39,290 bases of DNA. It comes from Trebonia sp036509215. Lineage in GTDB: Bacteria > Actinomycetota > Actinomycetes > Streptosporangiales > Streptosporangiaceae. The position numbers and the translations under genes were made by a program. Below the pieces are notes generated by a model, which was given only the letters and a program-made list of their open reading frames with translations, was not told the DNA's origin and made no database searches. Each line of letters begins with the position of its first letter. Position 1 is the stretch's first letter. The stretch spans positions 1 to 39,290 of the forward strand of contig DATCGA010000036.1 in assembly GCA_036509215.1 (NCBI GenBank). The letters are read 5' to 3'. Below, one piece after another: positions 26,158 to 34,318 of the stretch.

Positions 26158-27402
26158 CTACTCGGGGCGGTACTCCTGGGCGGTTTGGGCGAGCTGCTCG
26201 GCGAGTTCGGCGGCGTCGAGGCGGATCTCGATGCGGCGCAGGTCGTCGATCTTGGCCCTGGTCTCCACCCGGCGCGGGGTCAGCAGCGTGCAGCAGTCCT
26301 GGTCGGGGAGCTCGGAGATGGCGAGCGTGTCCAGGCGGCGCGCCTCGGCCATGATCTCGGTCTTGTCCCAGCCGAGGAGCGGGCGCAGGATCGGCAGCTT
26401 GACCGCGTCGTCGAGGGCGGTGATGTTGGTCAGGGTCTGGCTGGAGACCTGCCCGAGGGAATCGCCGGTCACCAGGGCGCTGGCGTGCATGCGGGCGGCG
26501 AGCGCCTCGGCGGTCTTGAGCATCAGCCGCCGCTGGGCCATCACCTGGAGGCGGCCGGCCCCCGTGGTCGCCAGCGCCTGCTGGGCCTTACCGAACGGGA
26601 CGACGTAGAGGTGGGACTGGCCCTGGAACCGGTCCAGGCCGCGGACCAGGGCATACGCCTTGTAGATGGATTCCGGGCCGGTCAGCGGCATCCCCGAGAA
26701 GTGCAGGAACGTGCAGCGCAGGCCGCGGCGCATCATCCGGTAGGCGGCGACGGGCGAGTCGATTCCGCCTGACATCAGCACGACCGCCCGGCCGCTCATC
26801 CCGACCGGCAGCCCGCCCTGCCCCGGCTGGCCGCCGGTGAACACGAACACCTCGCGGGCGTCGACCTCGACGAAGATCTCCGTGTCCGGGTGCTTGAGGC
26901 TGACCTTCAGCCCGTGGGCGGCGTTCACCCGGTCCCCGATGAGGACGTTGAGCTGCTCGGAGGTGATGGGGAAGCGCTTGTCACGGCGGCGCGCCCGGAC
27001 CGCGAACGTCCCGCTGGCCGGGCTCGTCAGCGCGATCGCGGCGGCGGTTGCGGCCTCCGGCGTCTTGTCCACCCGCAGCGCCCGGCAGACCCGGGCGATG
27101 CCAGGAACGTCGGCCGCCCGCGCGGCGACCCGGTCCATCGCCTCCGCGTGCTCGGCCGCCGTCATGCGCTCGGCCGCCTGGCCCTCGCCGTGGGCCGCCC
27201 GCAGGACGAGCACCCCCTCGCGCACCGTGAGTTCCACCGGCACGCCGGTGGTCCGGACCGCGGCGCGGACGTTTGCCTGCTGCATCCGCACGAAGTGCTG
27301 GCGGTTCTTCCCCTTGAGGAAGATCTCGCCCAGTTTGAGGAGGACGCACGGCTCGCCGACGGTTCGGTTGATTGCTACGGGGGCCGTCACCGGATCGGTC
27401 AT
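26158..27402 (-). CDS. thiI: tRNA 4-thiouridine synthase ThiI
   Basis: Adenylates U8 of tRNA and transfers sulfur to it; also used in thiazole synthesis in some bacteria. The 414-residue protein has an N-terminal ferredoxin-like/THUMP part (LLKLGEIFLKGKNRQHF; THUMP to ~residue 180) and the PP-loop pyrophosphatase RAVVLMSGGIDSPVAAYRMMRRG, plus GDSLGQVSSQTLTN and the conserved DCC in PDQDCCTLL. No rhodanese domain is present, so the sulfur relay differs from E. coli. ATG at 27402 is chosen as GGAG stands 8 nt before it; the ATG at 27408 overlaps the ribosome binding site. Confidence 0.94.
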   Translation of the reverse strand: MTDPVTAPVAINRTVGEPCVLLKLGEIFLKGKNRQHFVRMQQANVRAAVRTTGVPVELTVREGVLVLRAAHGEGQAAERMTAAEHAEAMDRVAARAADVPGIARVCRALRVDKTPEAATAAAIALTSPASGTFAVRARRRDKRFPITSEQLNVLIGDRVNAAHGLKVSLKHPDTEIFVEVDAREVFVFTGGQPGQGGLPVGMSGRAVVLMSGGIDSPVAAYRMMRRGLRCTFLHFSGMPLTGPESIYKAYALVRGLDRFQGQSHLYVVPFGKAQQALATTGAGRLQVMAQRRLMLKTAEALAARMHASALVTGDSLGQVSSQTLTNITALDDAVKLPILRPLLGWDKTEIMAEARRLDTLAISELPDQDCCTLLTPRRVETRAKIDDLRRIEIRLDAAELAEQLAQTAQEYRPE

Positions 27403-27603
27403 GGACATCCCTCCAGTCTGCCAGCTCTGCGGCCCTGCCGGGTCCCTCGCGGCGTGCCGTCGGCGTTACTGCCGGCGGCGGCCGGGAGCAGAGGTCGACG
27501 CCGGACGTTTGGGGATAAAGCGCTCATTGTTGCCCTCTCGCGGGAGAGCCGCGTACCGTGAGACGATATCTCCCCGCCCGCCGATCCCCGAGGGAGAAAC
27601 CCC

Positions 27604-28332
27604 ATGTTCGAGCGGTTCACCGAGCCCTCGCGGCGCGTCGTGGTCCTGGCCCAGGAAGAGGCCAGGATGCTTGACCACAACTACATCGGGACCGAGCACC
27701 TCCTGCTCGGGCTGATCCACGAGGGCGACGGCGTCGCGGCGCGCGCCATCGCGGCGCTCGGGCTCACCCTGGACGCGGCTCGCGACCAGGTCAGGGACAT
27801 CATCGGCCTGGGGCAGCAGACGCCGACGGGGCACATCCCGTTCACCCCGCGGGCGAAGAATGTTCTCGAGCTGTCGCTGCGCGAAGCGCTCGCCCTGAAG
27901 AAGGACTACATCGGCACCGAGCACATCCTGCTCGGCCTCATCCGCGAGGGTGACGGGGTGGGGGCGCAGATCCTGGAACGGGTTGCCCCCGCCGCGGCCG
28001 TCAGGGAGAAGGTGCTCCTGGTCGCCGCCGAGTCAAACGAGCCGGGGCAAGACGAGCAGCTGGCGGTGGAGTGGCTGGCGGGCGGGCCGCAGGCAGGCGG
28101 CCCCGGCCTCCGGCTGCCGCCCCGGGCCGTCGTCAGCGTCCGGGCGCAGGTGTTCAGCGAGTTCCGGGAGACGCTGGCGTCGATCGGCGGGACGCTGGAG
28201 GCGCTCGAACGGCGGTTGACCGGGATCGAGCGTCAGCTCGGCATTACCCCGGAAGCGTCAGAGGCTGCCCAGGGACCGGACCGAACGGGTGAAGCCCCGG
28301 AGGACGAGAAGCCGGAGGAATCTGCGGAGTAA
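27604..28332 (+). CDS. Stand-alone Clp N-domain (ClpC-N-like) protein
   Basis: A 242-residue protein whose first ~145 residues closely resemble the N-terminal double repeat of ClpC: MFERFTEPSRRVVVLAQEEARMLDHNYIGTEH in part, LLLGLIHEGDGVAARA, FTPRAKNVLELSLREALAL, and YIGTEHILLGLIREGDGVGAQIL. The AAA+ modules of ClpC are absent; instead there is a helical, partly charged C-terminal region (~residues 180-242, with FRETLASIGGTLEALERRLTGIERQLG as a possible coiled coil and an acidic tail). It may act as an adaptor or decoy for ClpC substrates; this is inference. ATG at 27604 follows GAGGGAG. Confidence 0.85.
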   Translation: MFERFTEPSRRVVVLAQEEARMLDHNYIGTEHLLLGLIHEGDGVAARAIAALGLTLDAARDQVRDIIGLGQQTPTGHIPFTPRAKNVLELSLREALALKKDYIGTEHILLGLIREGDGVGAQILERVAPAAAVREKVLLVAAESNEPGQDEQLAVEWLAGGPQAGGPGLRLPPRAVVSVRAQVFSEFRETLASIGGTLEALERRLTGIERQLGITPEASEAAQGPDRTGEAPEDEKPEESAE

Positions 28333-28416
28333 GGGGCCCCGCACAAAAGAAATTGCTGGTTCGAGGGGTGGCCACGTAACGTGGAGGCTCCCAGCCGACG
28401 TAGAACGGACTTTGTC

Positions 28417-29808
28417 ATGTCGTGGCGTGCGCCTGCTCGCCGGTACCCGGTGCTCGCCATCCGCGACTTCCGCATCCTGCTCATCGACCGGCTGCTGGCG
28501 CCGTTCTCCAACGGGTTCTCGATGGTCGGCGTCTCGTTCGCGGTGCTCAACCTCACCGGATCGACGGCCGACCTCTCCTACGTGCTGGCCGCGCAGGTCG
28601 CCCCGATGCTGGTGTTCACCCTGGTCAGCGGGGTGTTCGCGGACCGGCTGCGGCCGCAGTGGGTGATCATCGCCGGGAACGTCGCCGTCATCGCGGGCGA
28701 GGGCGCGTTCGGCCTGCTGGTGCTGACCGGTCATCCGGCCCTGTGGACGATGATCTGCCTGGAGGCGCTCAACGGGATCGGCGCCGCCATGTTCTACCCC
28801 GCCTCGCAGGCGCTGCTGCCGCAGATCGTGCCGGACGCGCTGCTGCAAGAGGGCAGCTCGATCAGCAGGCTGGCGATGAACACCGGGCAGATGACCGGCG
28901 CGGCGTCAGCCGGCCTGGTGGTCGCGGTGCTCGGCCCGGGGTGGGCGCTGACCTTGTGCGCGGTCGGTATGACGGGCACGATCCCGCTGCTGCTGTCCCT
29001 CGGGGGCGGGAGGGACGGGCAAGAAGGGAGCAAGACCCTGCGGTTCGCCGCAGCCAAGGGCGCGGGGATGGTCACGGAACTGCGCGAGGGGTGGACCGAG
29101 TTCCGCAGCCATACCTGGCTGTGGGCCACCGTGATCCAGTACGCCCTGGTCATGATGGCTTTTAACGGCGCCTTCCTGGTGCTCGGCCCGGTCGTGGCCA
29201 GAACCCACCTGGGCGGGCCGGCCGCCTGGGGGGCGATCACCGCCGCCGACGCGCTCGGCCTGGTGGCCGGCGGCCTGGTGTCGCTGCGCTACACACCGCG
29301 CAAGCCGATGCTGTTCGTGGTCGGATCCGGGGCCGCGATCGCCCTCACGCCGCTCGCGCTCGCGCTGGTCCTGCCGCTGGCGGTGATCTGCCTGTGCGCG
29401 TTCGCCCTGGGGACCCTGATCGAGGTGATGATGGTGCAGTGGACGGTGCAGATGGCCACCCGCATCCCCTCCGACAAGCTGGCGCGGGTCTCGTCCTACG
29501 ACGCGCTCGGGTCGATGTCGGCGATGCCGCTCGGCGCCCTGCTGGCCGGTCCGCTGGCGGCCGCCATCGGCGTGTCCACCACGCAGTTCGCCGCGGCGGC
29601 GGTGATCGTCGTCGCCTCGCTGCTGACGCTGATCCCGCGTGAGATCTGGACGATCCGGGCCGATGACGTACTGGGCACCGGCAGCGAGCGCGGCGGCGCC
29701 GGGCTCGACGTCACCGGGCTCGACGACGCCGGTCTCGGCGACCCTGAGCTCGACCATCCCGGGCTCGGCGATTCGAACGCGACAGACCTCGCCGATCAGG
29801 TCAGGTAA
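28417..29808 (+). CDS. MFS transporter (exporter type)
   Basis: A ~463-residue major facilitator of the EntS/MDR-like group with about twelve hydrophobic segments (for example LLIDRLLAPFSNGFSMVGVSFAVL, MLVFTLVSGVFADRLRPQWVII with the typical DRLRP motif, and ALALVLPLAVICLCAFALGTL). Substrate unknown; the DRxxP motif between helices 2 and 3 is the clearest family sign. The hydrophilic C-terminal tail carries five 15-bp repeats (GLDVT, GLDDA, GLGDP, ELDHP, GLGDS). I chose ATG 28417 (MSWRAPARRYPV) because it fits the family; GTG at 28381 also opens the frame. Confidence 0.88.
   Translation: MSWRAPARRYPVLAIRDFRILLIDRLLAPFSNGFSMVGVSFAVLNLTGSTADLSYVLAAQVAPMLVFTLVSGVFADRLRPQWVIIAGNVAVIAGEGAFGLLVLTGHPALWTMICLEALNGIGAAMFYPASQALLPQIVPDALLQEGSSISRLAMNTGQMTGAASAGLVVAVLGPGWALTLCAVGMTGTIPLLLSLGGGRDGQEGSKTLRFAAAKGAGMVTELREGWTEFRSHTWLWATVIQYALVMMAFNGAFLVLGPVVARTHLGGPAAWGAITAADALGLVAGGLVSLRYTPRKPMLFVVGSGAAIALTPLALALVLPLAVICLCAFALGTLIEVMMVQWTVQMATRIPSDKLARVSSYDALGSMSAMPLGALLAGPLAAAIGVSTTQFAAAAVIVVASLLTLIPREIWTIRADDVLGTGSERGGAGLDVTGLDDAGLGDPELDHPGLGDSNATDLADQVR
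29701..29775 (+). repeat. 15-bp degenerate tandem repeat in the MFS C-terminus
   Basis: Five 15-bp units (first GGGCTCGACGTCACC) encode a Gly-Leu-Asp-rich pentapeptide tail after the last membrane helix. Confidence 0.85.
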
Positions 29809-29895
29809 CACCGATCTAACGAACGGATTACCGATCTGACGAGGGGCTTCCTGTCGTCGGCCGGAATGTCGGACCCCCGGCGTAGCGTGTCTGGC

Positions 29896-30477
29896 ATGAA
29901 CCTTCCCAAGCGCCATTCCGCTCGCAGGAACCGCACCGAATGCCCCGAGCACGTGAAGGACGCCGCCGGGCCTGATCCCGGCGAGCTGGACCATCTGAAC
30001 TGGGTCGCCGCCACGGTGGGCGAGTACGGCTGGGCGGTCTCCGGCAGCAGGGCCGACCGCAAGGCGCCGCCGTGGGCGTACAGCATCGGCATGTGGCTGA
30101 CGTGCCAGGTGCCGGAGCTGATCCTGTGCGGCCTCCCGGTCGAGGGGGCCGCGTCGATCATCAACGCGGTCGGCGCGCGGGCGGCCGACGGCGTGGACAT
30201 CACCCCGGAGACGGTGCTCGACGACGTGTGCGCGACGCCGCTTGCCTTCCGCCCGGTCGACCTCAGCTGGCGCAAGTCCCGGCTGCTGACGGTCTCCGAC
30301 TCCTTTTACGGCATGGTCAGGGTGCCGTACCTCCAGGTCGTGTGGTCGGACGCGGCCAGCCGGTTTCCCTGGGAGCGCGGGTTCCAGCGCGGCTTCGCGC
30401 GCACGCAGCCGATGCTCTGGCTCCCCCGCGACGACAACCCCCCCTCCCCCTGGACGCGGTTGGAGCAGCCGCGCTGA
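29896..30477 (+). CDS. DUF4262 domain protein
   Basis: A ~193-residue protein with DUF4262 features: a conserved WAYSIGMW segment in APPWAYSIGMWLTCQVPELILCGLP, and VPYLQVVWSD before the C-terminus. The function of the family is unknown. The ATG at 29896 has no ribosome binding site, but a -10-like TAGCGT stands ~10 bp upstream, so it could be leaderless. ATG at 29866 is an alternative. Confidence 0.75.
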   Translation: MNLPKRHSARRNRTECPEHVKDAAGPDPGELDHLNWVAATVGEYGWAVSGSRADRKAPPWAYSIGMWLTCQVPELILCGLPVEGAASIINAVGARAADGVDITPETVLDDVCATPLAFRPVDLSWRKSRLLTVSDSFYGMVRVPYLQVVWSDAASRFPWERGFQRGFARTQPMLWLPRDDNPPSPWTRLEQPR

Positions 30478-30510
30478 GGGTCCTCCGTACGGTTAAGGAG
30501 CCGTGCAAAG

Positions 30511-31107
30511 ATGATGCCTGTGAGCAGTCCGGGATGGTTCAACGATATTCCTGAGTCCATGACCGAGGCGGAGTACCGCGATCTGTCGTAGGAGATCTCA
30601 CGCACCATCGAGATCGTGCACGGACACGTGATCAAGTGCGAGTCGCCAGTTCCTCGGCGCAACCGGATCGCCCGGCGACTTTCGTTCGCGCTTGAGGCGG
30701 CCCGCTCCCCTGTCGGCCCGTGCCTGACGGTCGAAACGGACGTCGATGTCGTGCTGTGGCGCGTTCCCCGATTCACCTTCCGCCGCCCGGACGTGGCCGT
30801 TTACCGGTGCATTGACGATCCCGCGAGAAAACCCAGCGCCCAAGAGACGATCCTCGTCGTCGAGGTGACCTCGCCTGCTACCGCCAGGGAGGACCTGGTG
30901 GACAAGCGCGCCCCGTATGCGACCGCCGGAATTCCCCTTTATCTGGTCGTGGTGCTCGACGAGAAATACGACATCTGGGAGATCCGCGAGTTCCACCTCG
31001 ACGCTGCGGCCGACGCGTATCGTCTGCATGCCGTCCACCGCTCCGTTCTCGAGCTGGAACAGCCTGTCCGGCTGAGCCTCCCCATAGCTGACTTGATAAC
31101 CGCCTGA
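30511..31107 (+). pseudogene. Uma2-family (DUF820) nuclease-like gene with an in-frame amber codon
   Basis: From ATG 30511 (behind AAGGAG) the frame reads MMPVSSPGWFNDIPESMTEA..., reaches TAG at 30589-30591, and then continues in the same frame as a normal Uma2 protein (EISRTIEIVHGHVIK, RRNRIARRLS) to the TGA at 31107. The restriction-endonuclease-like core is intact: RRPDVAVYR, ILVVEVTSPAT, DKRAPYATAGIPLYLVVV. A downstream GTG at 30616 could give a 163-residue protein lacking the N-terminal helix region, but it has no good ribosome binding site. The simplest reading is a recent nonsense mutation or a sequencing error at one base; the function of Uma2 proteins is poorly known. Confidence 0.75.
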
Positions 31108-31125
31108 CCGTTCCCGCAGAGCCGG

Positions 31126-32112
31126 CTAGTCCTCGGGTTCTGTGAAGGACTCGCGGAGGATTCGGGCGCGCTGGGTGAGAGCGTCGAGTTCGGTGATGCC
31201 GTGCTCGTCGGCGGCGGTGCGGGCGAGCATGTCGAGGTGCGCGCCGGTGAGCTCGACGACGGCGGCGTGCTGACGCCAGTCGCGGTAGGCGGCGTCGGCC
31301 CGGCTGATCTCGGCCGCGTAGCGTTCGAGGGCGGTCACCCGGTTGGCGATGCTCTGGTCGGCCGCCCGCGCCGCCTGACGGTGGTCGTCGAGCAGCTTCG
31401 CCGCGGGCGAGTGCGGGCTCGGCTCGGCCAGGCGCGACCGTAGCGCGCGGAGCCGGGCCTGCTCACGTACCGCGAGCGCGATCTGCCACTCCTGCTCGGC
31501 CAGGAGCGTGCTGGTGGCCGGCTCGTCGATCAGGTCGGCCCGGACGATCTCGGCCGAGTTAATCGTGTCGACTGCGTCTTGCGCTCGGAGCAGCAGAACC
31601 CGGGCACGGGGGTCGAGGTCGGCATGGGTGAGATAGCGGCCGCGGTAGATCCGGGCGGCGCGGGCGGCCTCGGCCTCGACGCGAACCTCGCCGAAGCGGG
31701 CGATCCGGGTGCCGAAAACGACTGCGGTCACCGCCACGATCAGCTCGGCCAGCAGCAGCCCGTACCGCCCGGCGGCCGACTGCCAGCCCACCGGCTGCTG
31801 GAAGACGAGCACGCCGACCGCCCACGGGGTCGAGCCCACGACCGCGACGAACAAGGCGGTGCTCAAGCCGGTGACCGCGTTGGTCACCGTCGTTTCGCGC
31901 CTCTCCCCCCGCGCGGGAAGAAGGCCGGGGCGGCTGCGGGGGGCGCCGGGCGCCAGCAGGTCGCCTCGCGCCCTCAGCAGGTCGCGCGCAACACGAGGGA
32001 TCGCGGGATCGAGGGCGGGCCGCCGCAGCGTGGCATCCGGCCACGCGTTGCTGTCCTCGCGGCGGGGCGCCTCGCCGTCCCTGGGGTCGTGCTCCACTGG
32101 CTCATCGCCCAT
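31126..32112 (-). CDS. Unrecognised membrane protein with helical C-terminal region
   Basis: A 328-residue protein I cannot assign to a family. It has an Arg/Pro-rich N-terminal part (~residues 1-75), two hydrophobic segments (~78-105, ALFVAVVGSTPWAVGVLVF, and ~118-140, LLLAELIVAVTAVVFGT), and then ~190 residues rich in Ala, Arg and Glu, predicted to be long helices or coiled coil. No catalytic motif is seen. ATG at 32112 is chosen because GGGAG stands 6 nt before it; the longer frame has no support. Stands alone between the Uma2 gene and the ABC transporter. Confidence 0.7.
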   Translation of the reverse strand: MGDEPVEHDPRDGEAPRREDSNAWPDATLRRPALDPAIPRVARDLLRARGDLLAPGAPRSRPGLLPARGERRETTVTNAVTGLSTALFVAVVGSTPWAVGVLVFQQPVGWQSAAGRYGLLLAELIVAVTAVVFGTRIARFGEVRVEAEAARAARIYRGRYLTHADLDPRARVLLLRAQDAVDTINSAEIVRADLIDEPATSTLLAEQEWQIALAVREQARLRALRSRLAEPSPHSPAAKLLDDHRQAARAADQSIANRVTALERYAAEISRADAAYRDWRQHAAVVELTGAHLDMLARTAADEHGITELDALTQRARILRESFTEPED

Positions 32113-32341
32113 CGGAGGCTCCCGTCGGGAAAGCACTGGCTTCAGGCAAACACTCGGACGTCCCCTCAGGCTAACTCCGCGCTCCCTCGTGCGCACCGTC
32201 CGGCCCGCTTTATGAGTGTCGGCATGATCGTGTGCCGTTTGGTCACCGGCTGCGGCCTTAAATCCGTCATCGTGTGCCGGACAGGTCGCGGGGCACCCCC
32301 AACGGAACACGCTCCGCTGTTGGGTGACGCGGGCTGGTGCT
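32113..32341. other. Gap upstream of the membrane-protein gene
   Basis: No gene seen. It must hold the promoter of the minus-strand gene starting at 32112. The word ATCGTGTGCCG occurs twice (near 32226 and 32269), which may be chance. Confidence 0.4.
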
Positions 32342-32379
32342 GAGGCGCCACCGCCCTATGGATGGGACGGTGGCGCCTC
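32342..32379 (-). terminator. Terminator of the ABC transporter operon
   Basis: A perfect 12-bp stem (GAGGCGCCACCG at 32342-32353 with CGGTGGCGCCTC at 32368-32379) with a 14-nt loop lies ~95 bp after the permease stop. No U-tract. Confidence 0.7.
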
Positions 32380-32419
32380 GGTCACGCGGTTGAGGTTGGT
32401 GGTGCGGTTGGAGGTGGTG

Positions 32420-32469
32420 GTGGGTGGACGTGGTGGTGTGGTGAGTGGGTGGACGTGGTGGTGTGGTGG
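32420..32469. repeat. GT-rich 25-bp tandem repeat
   Basis: Two almost identical 25-bp units (GTGGGTGGACGTGGTGGTGT and five more bases) at 32420-32444 and 32445-32469, in a longer run of G/T-rich sequence directly after the permease stop. On the minus strand the mRNA would be C/A-rich and largely unstructured between the stop codon and the terminator. Confidence 0.85.
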
Positions 32470-32473
32470 GTGG

Positions 32474-33295
32474 TTAGACGTTCTTGGCGTAGGAGCGGAA
32501 GGTGGTGACTGAGATTGCCACTGCGAGGAGGGCGAGGACGAGGAGGCCGCCGGAGCGGACCGCCACGGCGGACCAGTCGGTGCTGGCGGCGAGGGCGTCC
32601 CGGCCGATCTGGACCTCCCAGTTGAGCGGGTTGCGGGAGGCGATCGCCTGCATCCAGCCGGGCATGAAGGCCGGCTGGATGAAGGCCGAGGACAGGAACA
32701 TCAGCGGCAGCATGAAGAACGTGTAGACGCCGATGATCGCCTCGCGGGAGCGCAGGAGCATGCCGGTCATGTTCGACAGGGCGCCCCAGAGGACGCCGAC
32801 CAGGATCGACGCGACGATCAGGGCCACGACGCCGGCCGGGCCGCCCGGGTAGCGGGCGCCGCCCGCGAAGCCGAGGACCACGATGATGAGCGTCTGCACG
32901 GTCGTGCTGACCGCCTGCTCGACGACGGTGGCGTTCATGATCGCCAGGCGGCTGGCCGGGGTGACCAGGAAGCGGTTGAGGGTGCCCCGCTCGATCTCCT
33001 CGATCATCGCCATGCCCGCCCACATGTTGCCCGACATCGCGTTCATCGCGACCACGCCGGGGATCAGGTAGGCCAGGTAGGAGCCGTGGTAGGCGAAGCC
33101 GGGGATGTCGATGACCTTCTGGAACAGGCCGCCGAAGAGGAACAGCCAGATGGCCGGCTGGAGCACGCTGAACGCGAGGACGTAGGGCTGGCGGATCAGC
33201 GCGCGCAGCTTGCGGCCGGTCAGGTACCAGGTGTCGGACAGGAGCGCGGAGGACGGGGCCGTCCCGGTCATCGCGCGGTCGATTGTGGTCGTCAT
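32474..33295 (-). CDS. ABC-2 type transporter permease (DrrB-like)
   Basis: A 273-residue membrane protein with six hydrophobic segments, typical of ABC-2 export permeases: YVLAFSVLQPAIWLFLFGGLF near the N-terminus, LAYLIPGVVAMNAM, then EEIERGTLNRFLVTPASRLAI (the conserved loop contacting the ATPase), TLIIVVLGFAGG and GVYTFFMLPLMFLSSAFIQP. Pairs with the upstream ATPase; ATG at 33295 overlaps the ATPase stop (ATGA). Probably exports a drug or lipid-like compound; substrate unknown. Confidence 0.92.
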   Translation of the reverse strand: MTTTIDRAMTGTAPSSALLSDTWYLTGRKLRALIRQPYVLAFSVLQPAIWLFLFGGLFQKVIDIPGFAYHGSYLAYLIPGVVAMNAMSGNMWAGMAMIEEIERGTLNRFLVTPASRLAIMNATVVEQAVSTTVQTLIIVVLGFAGGARYPGGPAGVVALIVASILVGVLWGALSNMTGMLLRSREAIIGVYTFFMLPLMFLSSAFIQPAFMPGWMQAIASRNPLNWEVQIGRDALAASTDWSAVAVRSGGLLVLALLAVAISVTTFRSYAKNV

Positions 33296-34146
33296 CGCCC
33301 CGCCACCTCCGTCACGCGGGTCGCGTCGCTATAGCGCCGGCCGGCGTGGTGCAGGTACACCTCGTCGAGCGACGTCACCCCCAGGTCCTGCTTGAGCCGG
33401 TCCGGTTCGCCCTCGGCGACCACCCGGCCCCGGTCGACGACGGCCAGGCGGCCGGCCAGCCGGTCCGCCTCGTCCAGGTAGTGGGTGGTGAGCAGGACCG
33501 TCACCTGGTCGGATTCGGCCAGAGCGGTGATCTCGTCCCACATCGCGGTCCGCGCCTCGGGGTCGAGGCCGGTGGTCGGCTCGTCGAGGAACAGCACCTT
33601 CGGCCGGTGCACGAGGCCGAGCGCGACGTCGAGGCGGCGCTGCATGCCGCCGGAGTAGGTACGGACGAACCGGCCCGCCGCCTCGGTCAGCGCGAAGCGC
33701 TCAAGAAGCTCGTCCGCGCGGAGCCTCGCGGTCCCGGCGGGCTGGCCGTAGAGGTGGCCCTGGAGGATCAGGTTCTCCCGGCCGGTGGCGGCCGGGTCGG
33801 CCCCCGAGCGCTGGCCGACGACGCCGATGACGCGGCGCGTCCGGGCCGGGTCGGTCCTGACGTCGATCCCCTCGACGGTCGCGGTGCCCTCGTCGGCGAT
33901 CGCCAGCGTGGTGAGGATCTTGACGGTGGTGGACTTGCCGGCGCCATTGGGTCCGACGAGCGCGTAGATCGTGCCTGGGGGGACGGTGAGGTCGAGCCCG
34001 TCGAGCGCCCGGACGCGCGGGCTCTTGCCCGGCGCGGGATAGGTCTTGACCAGGCCGCGCGCCTCGATCGCGGGGCGGGAATGTGCGGGCACCGGGATGG
34101 GTTGGGCGGGGCCTGCGAGGGATCGGGTGGTCCGATCAGACTGCAT
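33292..34146 (-). CDS. ABC transporter ATP-binding protein (DrrA-like)
   Basis: A 284-residue ATPase: Walker A GPNGAGKSTT, Q-loop region VVGQRSGAD, signature YSGGMQRRLD, Walker B VLFLDEPTTGLD and switch His in LLTTHYLDEAD. The C-terminal part (DRLKQDLGVTSLDEVYLHHAG) matches daunorubicin-resistance type ATPases. ATG at 34146 follows GAGGAG by 8 nt. The gene lies just downstream of a PadR regulator gene, the usual partner. Confidence 0.94.
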   Translation of the reverse strand: MQSDRTTRSLAGPAQPIPVPAHSRPAIEARGLVKTYPAPGKSPRVRALDGLDLTVPPGTIYALVGPNGAGKSTTVKILTTLAIADEGTATVEGIDVRTDPARTRRVIGVVGQRSGADPAATGRENLILQGHLYGQPAGTARLRADELLERFALTEAAGRFVRTYSGGMQRRLDVALGLVHRPKVLFLDEPTTGLDPEARTAMWDEITALAESDQVTVLLTTHYLDEADRLAGRLAVVDRGRVVAEGEPDRLKQDLGVTSLDEVYLHHAGRRYSDATRVTEVAGR

Positions 34147-34166
34147 GGCGGTAACTCCTCGTTGCT

Positions 34167-34190
34167 GGACTGGTGTGCGTGGTCCAGTCC
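34167..34190 (-). promoter_or_regulatory. Inverted repeat upstream of the ABC operon
   Basis: GGACTGG (34167-34173) and CCAGTCC (34184-34190), 10 bp apart, lie 20-45 bp before the ATPase start. It could be a PadR operator or an mRNA hairpin. The sequence does not match the dyads in front of padR. Confidence 0.4.
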
Positions 34191-34280
34191 TGCGAGAAGG
34201 CGCCCGGCATACAATCGTGATTGGGCCTCATGATCGCCGGGTCCTGCCTAACCGCAGGGCTGGTGGTGAGGTTGCGACCT

Positions 34281-34310
34281 CGGTTCGCGGTGTTCCAGCA
34301 CCGTGAACCG
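34281..34310 (-). terminator. Hairpin after padR
   Basis: A 12-bp stem with one G-T pair (34281-34292 with 34299-34310, arm CGGTTCGCGGTG) lies 9 bp after the padR stop. No U-tract. It implies that padR and the ABC genes are separate transcripts. Confidence 0.65.
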
Positions 34311-34318
34311 GGGTCGTG

